Positions 55,533-64,000 of a DNA stretch of 64,000 nt are shown in pieces. This stretch comes from Kalmusia sp. IMI 367209 (taxonomy: Eukaryota; Ascomycota; Dothideomycetes; Pleosporales; Didymosphaeriaceae), in assembly GCA_027946365.1 (NCBI GenBank), contig JAPEUQ010000018.1, positions 62,001 through 126,000 on the forward strand, given 5' to 3'. A program made the translations under genes and the position numbers. Position 1 is the stretch's first letter; each line of letters begins with the position of its first letter. The notes below the pieces were generated by a model, which made no database searches, had not been told where the DNA came from, and saw nothing but the letters and a program-made list of their open reading frames with translations.

Positions 55533-57076
55533 CCCTCAAGAAGGACGTAGGCCGTACAAGCCACGACGTATTGACAGATTGAGGTGGTACAGTAAAAGAT
55601 TCGCGACATTCTTTCCGCTTTTAAATGCCTATGTCATCAATTGATCGCCCGTTATTCTTATCTTTGATTTTGATTGAACAGTGCCATGTTACTCAGGAAT
55701 ATGTCTCGTCTTACGAAAGCGCCGATGGATCGTTCTACTGTTACGGTGCCGGTGAGCATTATCGGTGACACTTAGTGATAAGAGTCTTCAAGGGACGGTA
55801 AGATCCTGTGAGATTCTGACCAACAGATGGAGGCCTCAGTCCCTGCCCATGCAGCGTGGAGATCAGTCTAACGGATATCGGTCTTTATCGATAACGTGAA
55901 GAATGGGGGATGCGGTCCACACATCGCCTTTCGCAAAGCCCATCGGAGCTAACCATGCGTGGCTAATAGACGATCAGGGGGGGCAATACACAGCCATGGA
56001 CTGGGGAACACGAGCAACTGCAAAGTGAGAGTCTGACATAAGCGAACATATGTTCAACCGGTGTACCTCTAGCTACTCGGTGTAGAGGCAGTGTATGAGT
56101 CTATCGAGCCTGCCATATTCGCCGAAGTTTCCTAGGAGCACTGGAACATTCGCACGTGATCCCACATGTTTCTAGGGTAGTAATGATACGTGAGCGTAGG
56201 GCGCGCAGGATGACGATGCGCTTGCAAAAGATAGGTGAATAGGATACGCGTCAAAGGCGAGAGCGCTATCGGCGGTTGCCCGAATCGTCTAAGCGAGCGT
56301 CTGATTTAGGGCAAACCATTCGAGATAAGTGCCTCCGACCTTATCAACAAGTCACCATCCTCTGCAAGGTTACGATATCTATAGCTCGTATCTTGACTCG
56401 CACTTCGTGACTACGATTCATTATGAATAGCTGCGTTCGTGTTGTCTGATAGAGCATTACAGTTCGCCGAGAGTGTTCAGAGATCACGTGCAACCCCGCT
56501 ACTTAACCCATCGCGTCACATGTATAGAAAAGTGCCGTAAGTAGTCAAGCCTTTGTATGGCTAATACGATTCGAGTTGAACTGAGGTTGTATAGGGCGTG
56601 CGATTGCCTTTTGCATTGCTACTTGTCAAATCCACGCCCTGCGCCTGAAGCTTGACCAGTGGGTGGGGCTACCCTTTCGGAGAGCTTTGCGCTCATTTCT
56701 GACGCCTCAATCAATGACATTGAAACAATATTGGAGTCAAAGATCCGGATGACTCTCTGCATTTGAACGGTGCGGAAGTCGTAGGAGCGCAAGACTTACA
56801 TAACTCACTAACCATAGCGGTTCAAGAGACGCTAAGAGAGGCTTCATCCTTAAGACACTAGAGTTTGCCTTTTCTTATCCATCACTGGATGAGCTCGATA
56901 TTGCGGCTCCTCAGGACGAGCCACGCCTCTTCGACCTGACACCATCTGACATATCTGTGGTTGGTTCATTACATCTTTCATTAGAAGACTATATCAAGTT
57001 ATGCTAACACGAAGTTACATGCTTAATGTTAGCTGGATGCGACCCTTCTCCTCTTCGTATCTATTGCTCAGGCTGA
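55533..57076. other. Intergenic region, 1.5 kb
   Basis: Promoter of the oxidase (a TTTAAAA near 55620 on the minus strand may be its TATA element) and 3' flank of the sugar transporter. Notably free of ORFs above about 60 residues between 55540 and 57000. No repeat or RNA gene recognised. Confidence 0.45.
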
Positions 57077-58799
57077 CTATGCTACAATCCCCCCCAACCT
57101 CTGCTTCTCCTCATACTGATGGAACACCTCCGTATCCTCCAAACTTTGTCCATCAAAAACATCCACTTGCGTGCTCGCAAACTTCCTCGCACTGATGCCC
57201 TTCTCAAAGAGCAGATCTAGCTCTGCAAACGTCCTGCCCTTAGGCTCAGGGAGCCTGAAATAGGTGTATATGATGCAGAAGAAACACAGACCCGCCCAGA
57301 AAAAGCCCGTGTAGTTCTGCCAATTCCAGTACTCCGGATTGAGCATGTAGGGCGTGACGACGTTGGTGATGATGGCCACGATGTTGTACAGATTGCGTCC
57401 GAGCACTACGGTTTTGATCTGCAGACGGCGGGTCGAGAGCTCCGCGACGAGGGAGTAGCAGACGGTGCCAACGGTGAGTTGGTAGAACATGGCCCAGACG
57501 ATCATGATAGAGCCGGTGGCCATAGCGCCCTGCGAGCGGTGCGAGTCCGGGACGAGGCCGAGGAAGCCCATGATGAAGAGCATCGTGCAGAGGCCGCACA
57601 GACCGCCGAGGTAGAGTGTGCGCCGACCAAGACCGATTTTCATCAGGAACCAAGCGCCGAATACGCCGGCCATGTTGATACCGTACTGGCCCATTGCGAA
57701 GTCATAGCTCGTGGACGGAGGCAGACCAGCTTGTTGCAGAAAATAGGACGAATAGCCTGAAAAAGCGTTACCGCTCAGATTTTGGATCGCCCACGCCATG
57801 CACACAATCTCTGTACGACGGAGATCAGTGCCTTTGAAGCAGTCCAGATAAGTAGCGCCCCGAGTGATCTTCTCCTCAAGGGCGGTCGTATGGACCATCA
57901 TGGCGATGGTCTCGTCAGCGTTGAAGTCTGTTTCGCGGTCCAGACTTGTGAGACGGAGGAGCGCTTTCTTTGCATCCCCAAGACGACCTCTGCGGACGAG
58001 CCACCAGGGAGACTCGGGTGCAAGGTAGACGCCGATGAGGAGGGGGACGGGCCACATCCATTGCAGGGCGTAGGGAATTCGGTAGGACCATTCGTCGTCC
58101 CGGTCGATCATGGAGCGGATAACGCCGATGCCGATGAGTTGTCCTAAGCCCCAGCAGAAGTTGACATATGTAGTGACTACGTACAGATTAGCTTTTCACA
58201 AGCCAAACATCTCAGGCAAATCACTTACGATAACCACGCAGAGCTACCGGACAGACTTCCGACGCATAAGTAATCGTCAATGTCTGGAAAACACCCCACG
58301 GTATCCCACAAAGGATCTCCCCAACCAACAAATGCTCCACCGTCTGCGCTGTGAAGAAAATTGCCGTGAACGCAATGATCAGCATCAAACAGCTCATAAC
58401 CGTATACCTATACCCAAACCGCTCGCTCACGTACCCATTGATCATCAATCCAATGATCTCACCGCAGGTAACGCCATTCTGCAGCCCCGCCTGCCACGGT
58501 GCCGAAATCTCATACGTCCCATCGGCAAGCTGATGTCCGTACTTTCTTTTAAATTGCGGGAACCCGAAAAAATTGGAGAGCAGGCACACGTCGTAGCCTT
58601 CCATGGCAATGCAGGTCGAGATGAGGAGGGACCAGCCTACGGCTTTGGGGTAGAGCTTGATGCCCTGCCACAGGCTCATGGCGTGCTCCTTTTCAGTCGC
58701 GAGACGCGCATCATTGATTACCCTGTCGGCGGTTTTCTTGTGGAAGTCTTCTCCTGCGGCCGGGACGCCCTCGGGCGTGATTTCTTTCTCGACAGCCAT
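57077..58799 (-). CDS. MFS sugar transporter, maltose/alpha-glucoside:H+ symporter type
   Basis: Two exons on the minus strand, 58799-58229 and 58176-57077, with a 52-nt intron (GTAAGT...GTAG); 556 residues. I start at the ATG at 58799 (MAVEKEITPEG); the frame reaches three codons further but only with a GTG. Twelve spans are expected. Signatures of the sugar porter family: GYVSERFGYRYT, PWGVFQTLTITYASEVCPVA then LRGYLTTYVNFCWGLGQLI, PESPWWLVRRGR, and PEPKGRTFAELDLLFE near the C-terminus. SYFLQQAGLP and CLLSNFFGFPQF are like fungal alpha-glucoside permeases (the MAL/AGT group). It is a plasma-membrane proton symporter; maltose is a guess at family level. No alpha-glucosidase gene is adjacent, unlike in classic MAL loci. 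Confidence 0.87.
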
Positions 58800-59709
58800 C
58801 CTGGTCACACAGCTCGATCCGCGCCTTACCAGCTTTTCGGTCTGCAGGTGGAGAACCAGTATCCTGGGGAAGGTTGACGGAAACCGGGGGAGGGGGACAT
58901 GGCGAGGATGCAGTGCGCTTTTAAGGTTATGCTAATTTCAAAAATTTGCGGGGTGAGGGTTCGGGCCTGGTCGCGTGGTTGGAGTGGAGGTTTTCGGCGC
59001 CATGTGGTTGGCCGGGATGGGATGCTACCTTCCTGCTTTGCGTTAGATCGACGAGCGGGGTGCTAGCGCAGGTCGCTGCCGAGGCCTCGGCGAGCGGAAT
59101 CGTGCAGTCTTTGGTATGATTTCCCTGCTTTTCGGGTAATTCGATTGGGCGGTGTGTGGCTTCTCCGTTCTGGCCATGGTTTTGCGCATGGGTCGTGTGG
59201 ACGAAGTGCTTCGCTGTTTTGGCACTGTTCGGAAGCTTCACACGTGTTTGCCGAGATCTCGGAGACACTCACTTCCATTCCTTGGAAGCTCAACCAATTT
59301 GTGCGTCTCTCGCGTATGCATTGAGCGTGGGGTGCTTTCCCTGTTGTAAGCCCTTCACTGCATGTAGGTGCTTATCCTCGACCGTAGGTCAAGAATCTCC
59401 AAGGCTAGTACAAGTTTGCAGTCGTATCTACTCAATCCAAGTCACGCCGGATCCCCTGCCACTAAGAATCTTTCGACTGTCGGAAGCAGGCGATCTGGTG
59501 TTCGTTTCTATGTCATTGATACCTGATGATAGAGGTAAAACCCTTCCTTAGATAGTCGGCCCTCAAAGCAAAAAACCAAAACTTATGTCTAGGGCACGGT
59601 GAATACGATTAGGGCTCCAGTGAATTCTACCAGCGATATCATCATGGGCGAAAAGACAGCCAAGCGAAATTGTAAATACAAAGGGTATCTTCCGGCTAAT
59701 GTACATTTC
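58800..59709. other. Intergenic spacer
   Basis: Promoter of the sugar transporter and 3' flank of the Cyc2-like gene. Overlapping ORFs at 58927-59551 on both strands (up to 131 residues) show no features. Nothing else seen. Confidence 0.45.
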
Positions 59710-60684
59710 TCACAACTTGAAGACCTTCCAGTCCTTCAAGTCCATTTTCGCAAGCACTCCGCCAAGCGGACCCTGCACTTCCCGGCCATCTACCCACAAC
59801 TTCTTGCCCGCCCAGTAGTCGATGAAACCGTCGGGCCCAGAGACAAGGATCAGCCGTGATCCATGCCCGTCTGTCGCCTCTGCGTGCAGCCGCTTCGCAA
59901 TGTCGCCCGGCTTGATAAAGGTCTTCTCTTCGTCGACGTAGTACTGAACATGCAGACCCCGCGTCGCGGCTCGATTCTGTTCTTTGAGCACCTCGAGTTC
60001 TTGGACGATTAAGCCTTTGCTGGCTATGTTCTGTTTGCCTAACTTTGCTGCCTTCTTCGCTGTTTCGTCGCCAAAGCCACCCTCGCATTCTTCTCTCCGT
60101 CTGTTCGCCCACAGCAGGTGCATTTTGCTCCCTGTCCTCCTGCCCAAAGCTTGCGCAATCTGCATCGCTGGGGCTATGCCAGTGCCGCCAGCTAAAAATA
60201 TGACATCCTTAATGTCATGGGGCAATTCGAATTCCACATTAGGCCCTCGCAACTCAATGGTGGCGCTGTCAGGGAGTCGATGCAGGTACGTTGAAACCTC
60301 CCCACCCGTCTCTTGCCGTATCAATAGCCGCAGGTGGTCTGCCTCATCTTCTTCTACCTCGTCTGGCCTGGGGGGAAGCGGTGTATAGGCTCTAGCAATC
60401 TGCAGTTGAGGCTGTTTGACCTGCACGCTCCATACGCTGCGTTTCCATGCCTCCCTGACGCTTTCCGACTCCGGTGCACCTTCAGTATTACGTAGTGTGA
60501 ATATTGCGCTTGTTGACGAGACGGGCTGCTTATCGACGAGCGTGTACGGTGCGAAGTTATGCGGATGGAGCGACGCGTCAGATGCGGAGGGAGGCTTGAG
60601 GAAGCGGTACGCCGCCCCGCCCGCAATAGACGCGGCGAAGATGTACAAGGGACGCGGACCCCGTATGCGAGAGAGTCGGGACAT
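59710..60684 (-). CDS. CYC2: Cyc2-like mitochondrial FAD oxidoreductase (FNR fold)
   Basis: Single exon of 324 residues. The basic N-terminus plus a short hydrophobic segment (LYIFAASIAGGAAYRFL) suits a mitochondrial inner-membrane anchor. The FAD-binding FR-type domain includes ARAYTPLPP (the RxYT FAD motif, about 96-104) and GGEVSTYLHRLP; the NAD(P) domain begins at VIFLAGGTGIAPAMQIAQAL. The C-terminal ILVSGPDGFIDYW is the usual SGPxGF-like motif. Yeast Cyc2 is a mitochondrial flavoprotein that helps haem attachment to cytochrome c; the length and domain order here fit. The alternative is a divergent NADH-cytochrome b5 reductase. It is divergent from the HET-domain gene with a 368-bp shared promoter. 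Confidence 0.72.
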   Translation of the reverse strand: MSRLSRIRGPRPLYIFAASIAGGAAYRFLKPPSASDASLHPHNFAPYTLVDKQPVSSTSAIFTLRNTEGAPESESVREAWKRSVWSVQVKQPQLQIARAYTPLPPRPDEVEEDEADHLRLLIRQETGGEVSTYLHRLPDSATIELRGPNVEFELPHDIKDVIFLAGGTGIAPAMQIAQALGRRTGSKMHLLWANRRREECEGGFGDETAKKAAKLGKQNIASKGLIVQELEVLKEQNRAATRGLHVQYYVDEEKTFIKPGDIAKRLHAEATDGHGSRLILVSGPDGFIDYWAGKKLWVDGREVQGPLGGVLAKMDLKDWKVFKL

Positions 60685-61052
60685 GGATGGACGGAATGTG
60701 AGAAGCGAGCCTCAAAAGGCTGAGGAAGACGAGCTATCGGAAAGATTTGGGTTTCGGAACTACCCTGGTCCAAGCGGTAGCTAATTACCTCTTTGGGATT
60801 GGTCATGTTCGGACGTACTTGTATCTTGTCAATGCAGCAGAGAATCACAAGCAAGGAGTTGAAGCCGTCACGACATATCTGCAAGGGTTACGGATTACCG
60901 ACCAAATTTTATCGAATTTTGTACTGTCATCCGGCTGCTCGGCTGCCACACCCAAATGCAGCAAGATGCGTGACCAAAATACGAAGCAACTTTCAGCTGA
61001 CTCCTGTTTATCTGGAGGCTTCCATCGTTGTTACTGAATCACGACTCTACCA
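60685..61052. other. Divergent promoter region Cyc2-like / HET
   Basis: 368 bp between divergent starts. Short ORFs running across it are unsupported. No clear TATA box or palindrome noticed. Confidence 0.45.
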
Positions 61053-63155
61053 ATGGCCTCAGTTGAGCGGCTTTATCCGCCCTTGTCGCATCCCGGATGC
61101 ATCCGCCTACTCAATATCGACCCAGCTACAACGACGCAAGAACCCATAAGTTGCTGGCTCGAGGAGCTAGACCTAGAACATCACAAGGCAGGATACTCGA
61201 GCTTTTCAGCATTATCGTACCGATGGGGTACGCAGCAAGCACCGCGTCAAATTTCACTGAACGGGCACAAAATTTCCATCCGACAAAACCTTTACGACTT
61301 CCTTGTCCTCGCACGTAGGAACGAATGGACCCGAAACTTCTGGATTGACGGGTTATGTATCAACCAGGATGATATCGAAGAGAAAAGCCAACAAGTTGCA
61401 CGGATGGGCCAGATATATTCACGCGCTGGCAATGTTCTGATTTATCTTGACAATCTTTCGTCGATTGAACGCTGTGCAATTGGAGAGCTGAGTCGGATTA
61501 GCGATCACTATTGCTACAACATCCGGTGGCAACCATTAACATTGGGTAACCTTAACCACATACAATTTCGTAAACGGCACCTTGAACAAAAACTGTCAGA
61601 AGAGGCAAGACTAGGAATCGAGCAGCTCGCTCGCCATCCATACTGGAGTAGGAAATGGATTGTTCAAGAGATCCTGCTTGCTGGTCCTAATGCTTCTCTA
61701 GTTCTCGGTTGGTCGCAGGTACAGCTGGCTAGCATTGCTAGTCTACTTTTGACTGAGATCCATCAATCGGAACATAAACGGCGACATGAGATTACTGGTG
61801 ACATATTGAAGAATAGAAGTGCACTTGCAAATAAGCTGAGAGGAGAGGCTGATAGTCTTGGAACAACGGAATTCGTGAGAGCAGCAAGTAAACAACGCGA
61901 AACCGCCTGGCAAAAGTGGAAAAACGAAGCATATCATCAATACCACTGCTGTCGATCACCGGTCGGGCTGGAGCTCCTGGTAGATATTCTCTCGAGGGTT
62001 TCAATGACATACGAGCCGAAGAAGCTTTCTATCCTCCTCAGCATGTTCAAAGAGTCCGAATGCCAAGAGCCTGCGGATCACATCTTCGCTCTGTTGAGTC
62101 TGGCCACTTCGGACTCCAACAGGATCCCAGTCGATTACTCCATGGATCGATCGGAGCTTTATTGGGCGCTTTTAGCCTCCCAAGTCGAGAAAGAGGACGG
62201 ATATGAGTGGGAAAAGGCTGAGAGGAATATGGTGCACACCCAGAGGTCGTATACTGAAGTATTGAAGCATGCCATGCGACTGAAGTACATGGATGTAGTG
62301 ATGGCTTTGGGTCGACTGTGGAATGGAAAGGAAATGTTACAGTTGTGGGAACTGCAATTTGTTGAAGCGGTGAGGAACTGTATCTCAGCTCTTAGGTTGG
62401 ACAAATGGCCAATACTTAGAGCGAACCCCGACACAGCCCGAGTTCGAAAGTTCGAGCTCGATTATGAGGAGGCCCGGCTTTTCCCACCAGGAAATAAGGC
62501 TAAGTTACTCCTCGCAGATGTATTCCTTCACGTCAAAGCAACTCATCCCTCAGCTGCATGCGCACCGACTCCCATGAATCATGGCATCGGCATCTTTGAC
62601 TACGGCCTTTTCCGAATCCAAGACATTAGGTCGCCCTTTGAAAGTGAGCACTCAAACTCCACCGAGATCGTTGAAACCAGCAACGGAACCTTAGAGTTCC
62701 ACGACTCCTCTTTCGCACCGCTCATACTCACTCAGATGCATTGTGAAGGCCATCAAACACAGCTTCAGCATGTGATATTCCAGCAAGAGGCTGACGATCA
62801 GCTTCCCCTTTCTCTTCAACCCGTTCAAAAGCAGGATGTATTCTGTATGTTCTCTGGTCATCAGCCGGCATTGATTTTGCGCAGAATCGCTGTAGACAAG
62901 ATTGTTTTGGGGACAGCTATGACATTGCGAAGCAACCGAAAGAATAGGACCTCTCCGATCATGAAAGTACGTCTTTTCAATTTCATATTGAACCCGCTCC
63001 TTCTAATAGTCCGAAGTTGCTGACTTGAATCTGGGCAGATCAAAGAATCCAACGCCAGGCCTACTGTCTATATGAAACCTCATAGCGTCCTGAGACTTCA
63101 CAACTGGGGAAAAGATGCGAAAAGCGCTGATTACAGGTTGCACTTGAAAGGTTAA
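61053..63155 (+). CDS. HET-domain (heterokaryon incompatibility) protein
   Basis: Two exons, 61053-62966 and 63039-63155, with a 72-nt intron (GTACGT...GGGCAG, phase 0); 676 residues. Without the splice the frame ends in an odd hydrophobic tail (FNFILNPLLLIVRSC); with it the C-terminus continues IKESNARPTVYMKPHSVLRL. The HET domain occupies about residues 45-200: FSALSYRWGTQQAP, ISIRQNLYDFLVLARR, FWIDGLCINQDDIEEKSQQV and MGQIYSRAGNVLIYL, then HPYWSRKWIVQEILLA. The middle has DHIFALLSLATSDSN and IPVDYSMDRSELYW, as usual for this family. HET proteins mediate non-self recognition and cell death after hyphal fusion, but most members are uncharacterised. No partner gene (NLR, STAND or SNARE-type) is next to it. 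Confidence 0.9.
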
Positions 63156-63715
63156 TGGTCGCCAAACTCTGTACGTTTGGCATTCAACAAGCGCTGTGGT
63201 ACTAATGAATGATTGTTTAATCACAAAAATACTGGATGTTTGACTATTTCACGATCATAAATAAACAACATCCATCATTCCCAGAATACAAATTGCAACG
63301 TCGATACCAGCTCTATCATAAAGTATCATCAGCTGATGCTTCTCGTGTCTACTTCCTTCTACTGCTTTGCAGGTCTCCCTACCTAAAAATTATAGTGTCA
63401 TTCAATGGCACCTGCTACAATCGAGAGTTCGCGTGAAATGGCTAGGGTGTTGATTATCACTAGCGGGGCATACGATCGAAAATCTCTGCTACTTGAACTG
63501 TGATCGAGAAGAAAATTAACACATGGTGGGGGCCTAGAGCCCGGATCTACTCGTTCTAAATCTTCTTTACTGCCTTGAAAACCCTACCACGACTCATAGG
63601 ATTAAGAACATTTCAATTGCAAAGCCAAAGCTTACAATAACTGACTCGATCTTATTATCACAAGTCCATGCTACTATCGCAACTCGAACTACTTTCGGTC
63701 GATTTTCTGTTCACC
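63156..63715. other. Intergenic spacer
   Basis: 3' flank of the HET gene and upstream region of the right-edge ORF; AT-rich. A 66-residue ORF at 63236 has no features. Confidence 0.4.
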
Positions 63716-63970
63716 ATGTGCAAGATCTACGCACAAACATCATACGCCTGCGGCTGCCCAGGTCCCTTCAACTACGAGGTCTCTTGTCAAGAGTTCATCG
63801 ATCTCGCGTTCAGGTCTAGTGTAAAAGATACGGATCAAAAAATCTGGCGCTTTCGGTATCACACCCTATCAAGGACCGCACATGTGGCTGCGAAGCCATT
63901 AGCCATCATATTTGGGACAAGACATGTCGGCGGAATGGTCATTAGGGCAGGCTCCTTATATGGTCGATAG
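63716..63970 (+). CDS. Small Cys-containing fungal hypothetical, probably incomplete
   Basis: The frame starts at 63668, but MCKIYAQTSYACGCPGPFNY at 63716 is the likelier start: short fungal proteins opening MCK.Y...Y.CGC are common, from memory. Conserved-looking Cys residues (MC, CGCPG, SC) near the N-terminus could bind a metal. After about residue 37 the sequence loses this character, and a possible donor (GTTCAG|GTCTAG) suggests an intron with the remaining exons beyond the window. I do not recognise a function. Confidence 0.4.
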   Translation: MCKIYAQTSYACGCPGPFNYEVSCQEFIDLAFRSSVKDTDQKIWRFRYHTLSRTAHVAAKPLAIIFGTRHVGGMVIRAGSLYGR

Positions 63971-64000
63971 TGATGAGTACCGGGAGGTTTCGAGGAACAG

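Overview
The window is nuclear DNA of a filamentous ascomycete (Pezizomycotina; a dothideomycete is my guess, not proven). The evidence is short spliceosomal introns (about 45-180 nt, GTANGT-type donors, CTAAC-like branch sites, TAG/CAG acceptors), fungal-type genes (NADH-GOGAT of about 2140 residues, Yme2, Ctf4, Spc97, Chz1, a PTH11-like receptor, a HET-domain protein), and no bacterial operon signals. I joined exons by hand from splice sites, reading frame and family knowledge. All multi-exon models below add up to open frames, except the two P450 genes discussed below.

Layout. 1-29 kb is a dense housekeeping block: the 3' end of a choline-transporter-like gene, gamma-tubulin complex GCP2/Spc97, replisome adaptor Ctf4, an AKR7-type aldo-keto reductase, ER-Golgi SNARE Bet1, mitochondrial Yme2, glutamate synthase Glt1 (6.8 kb), H2A.Z chaperone Chz1, proteasome alpha5 and complex III subunit Qcr10. 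A gene-free 3.3 kb lies upstream of Glt1. From 29 to 35 kb come a DHA1-type MFS exporter, a conserved fungal hypothetical and an HD-domain phosphohydrolase. From 35 to 59 kb the window becomes sparse and accessory: a 44-residue Cys-rich mini-ORF, two cytochrome P450 genes, a small protein with four GAEQDR repeats, an atypical SDR, a small multi-TM protein, a truncated cupredoxin, an alpha/beta hydrolase, a PTH11-like receptor, a secreted L-amino-acid oxidase and a sugar-type MFS transporter. It ends with a Cyc2-like mitochondrial flavoprotein, a HET-domain gene and the start of a small unknown gene at the right edge.

How the genes relate. The first half is ordinary, unlinked core biology. The accessory half has the flavour of a secondary-metabolism or nutrient-sensing neighbourhood (oxidases, SDR, hydrolase, transporters, receptor), but no PKS, NRPS or terpene cyclase is visible. 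Both P450 genes need exactly one base removed from an A6 run to read through. That could be decay, a shared sequencing artefact, or (least likely) transcript slippage.

The most interesting items are the twin P450 frameshifts, the GAEQDRYASHF repeat protein, the 7-nt microexon required by CHZ1, the chain of tiny exons at the start of the proteasome alpha5 gene, and the Cys-rich mini-ORF with its own TATA box. I found no tRNA, rRNA, CRISPR or intact transposon by eye.
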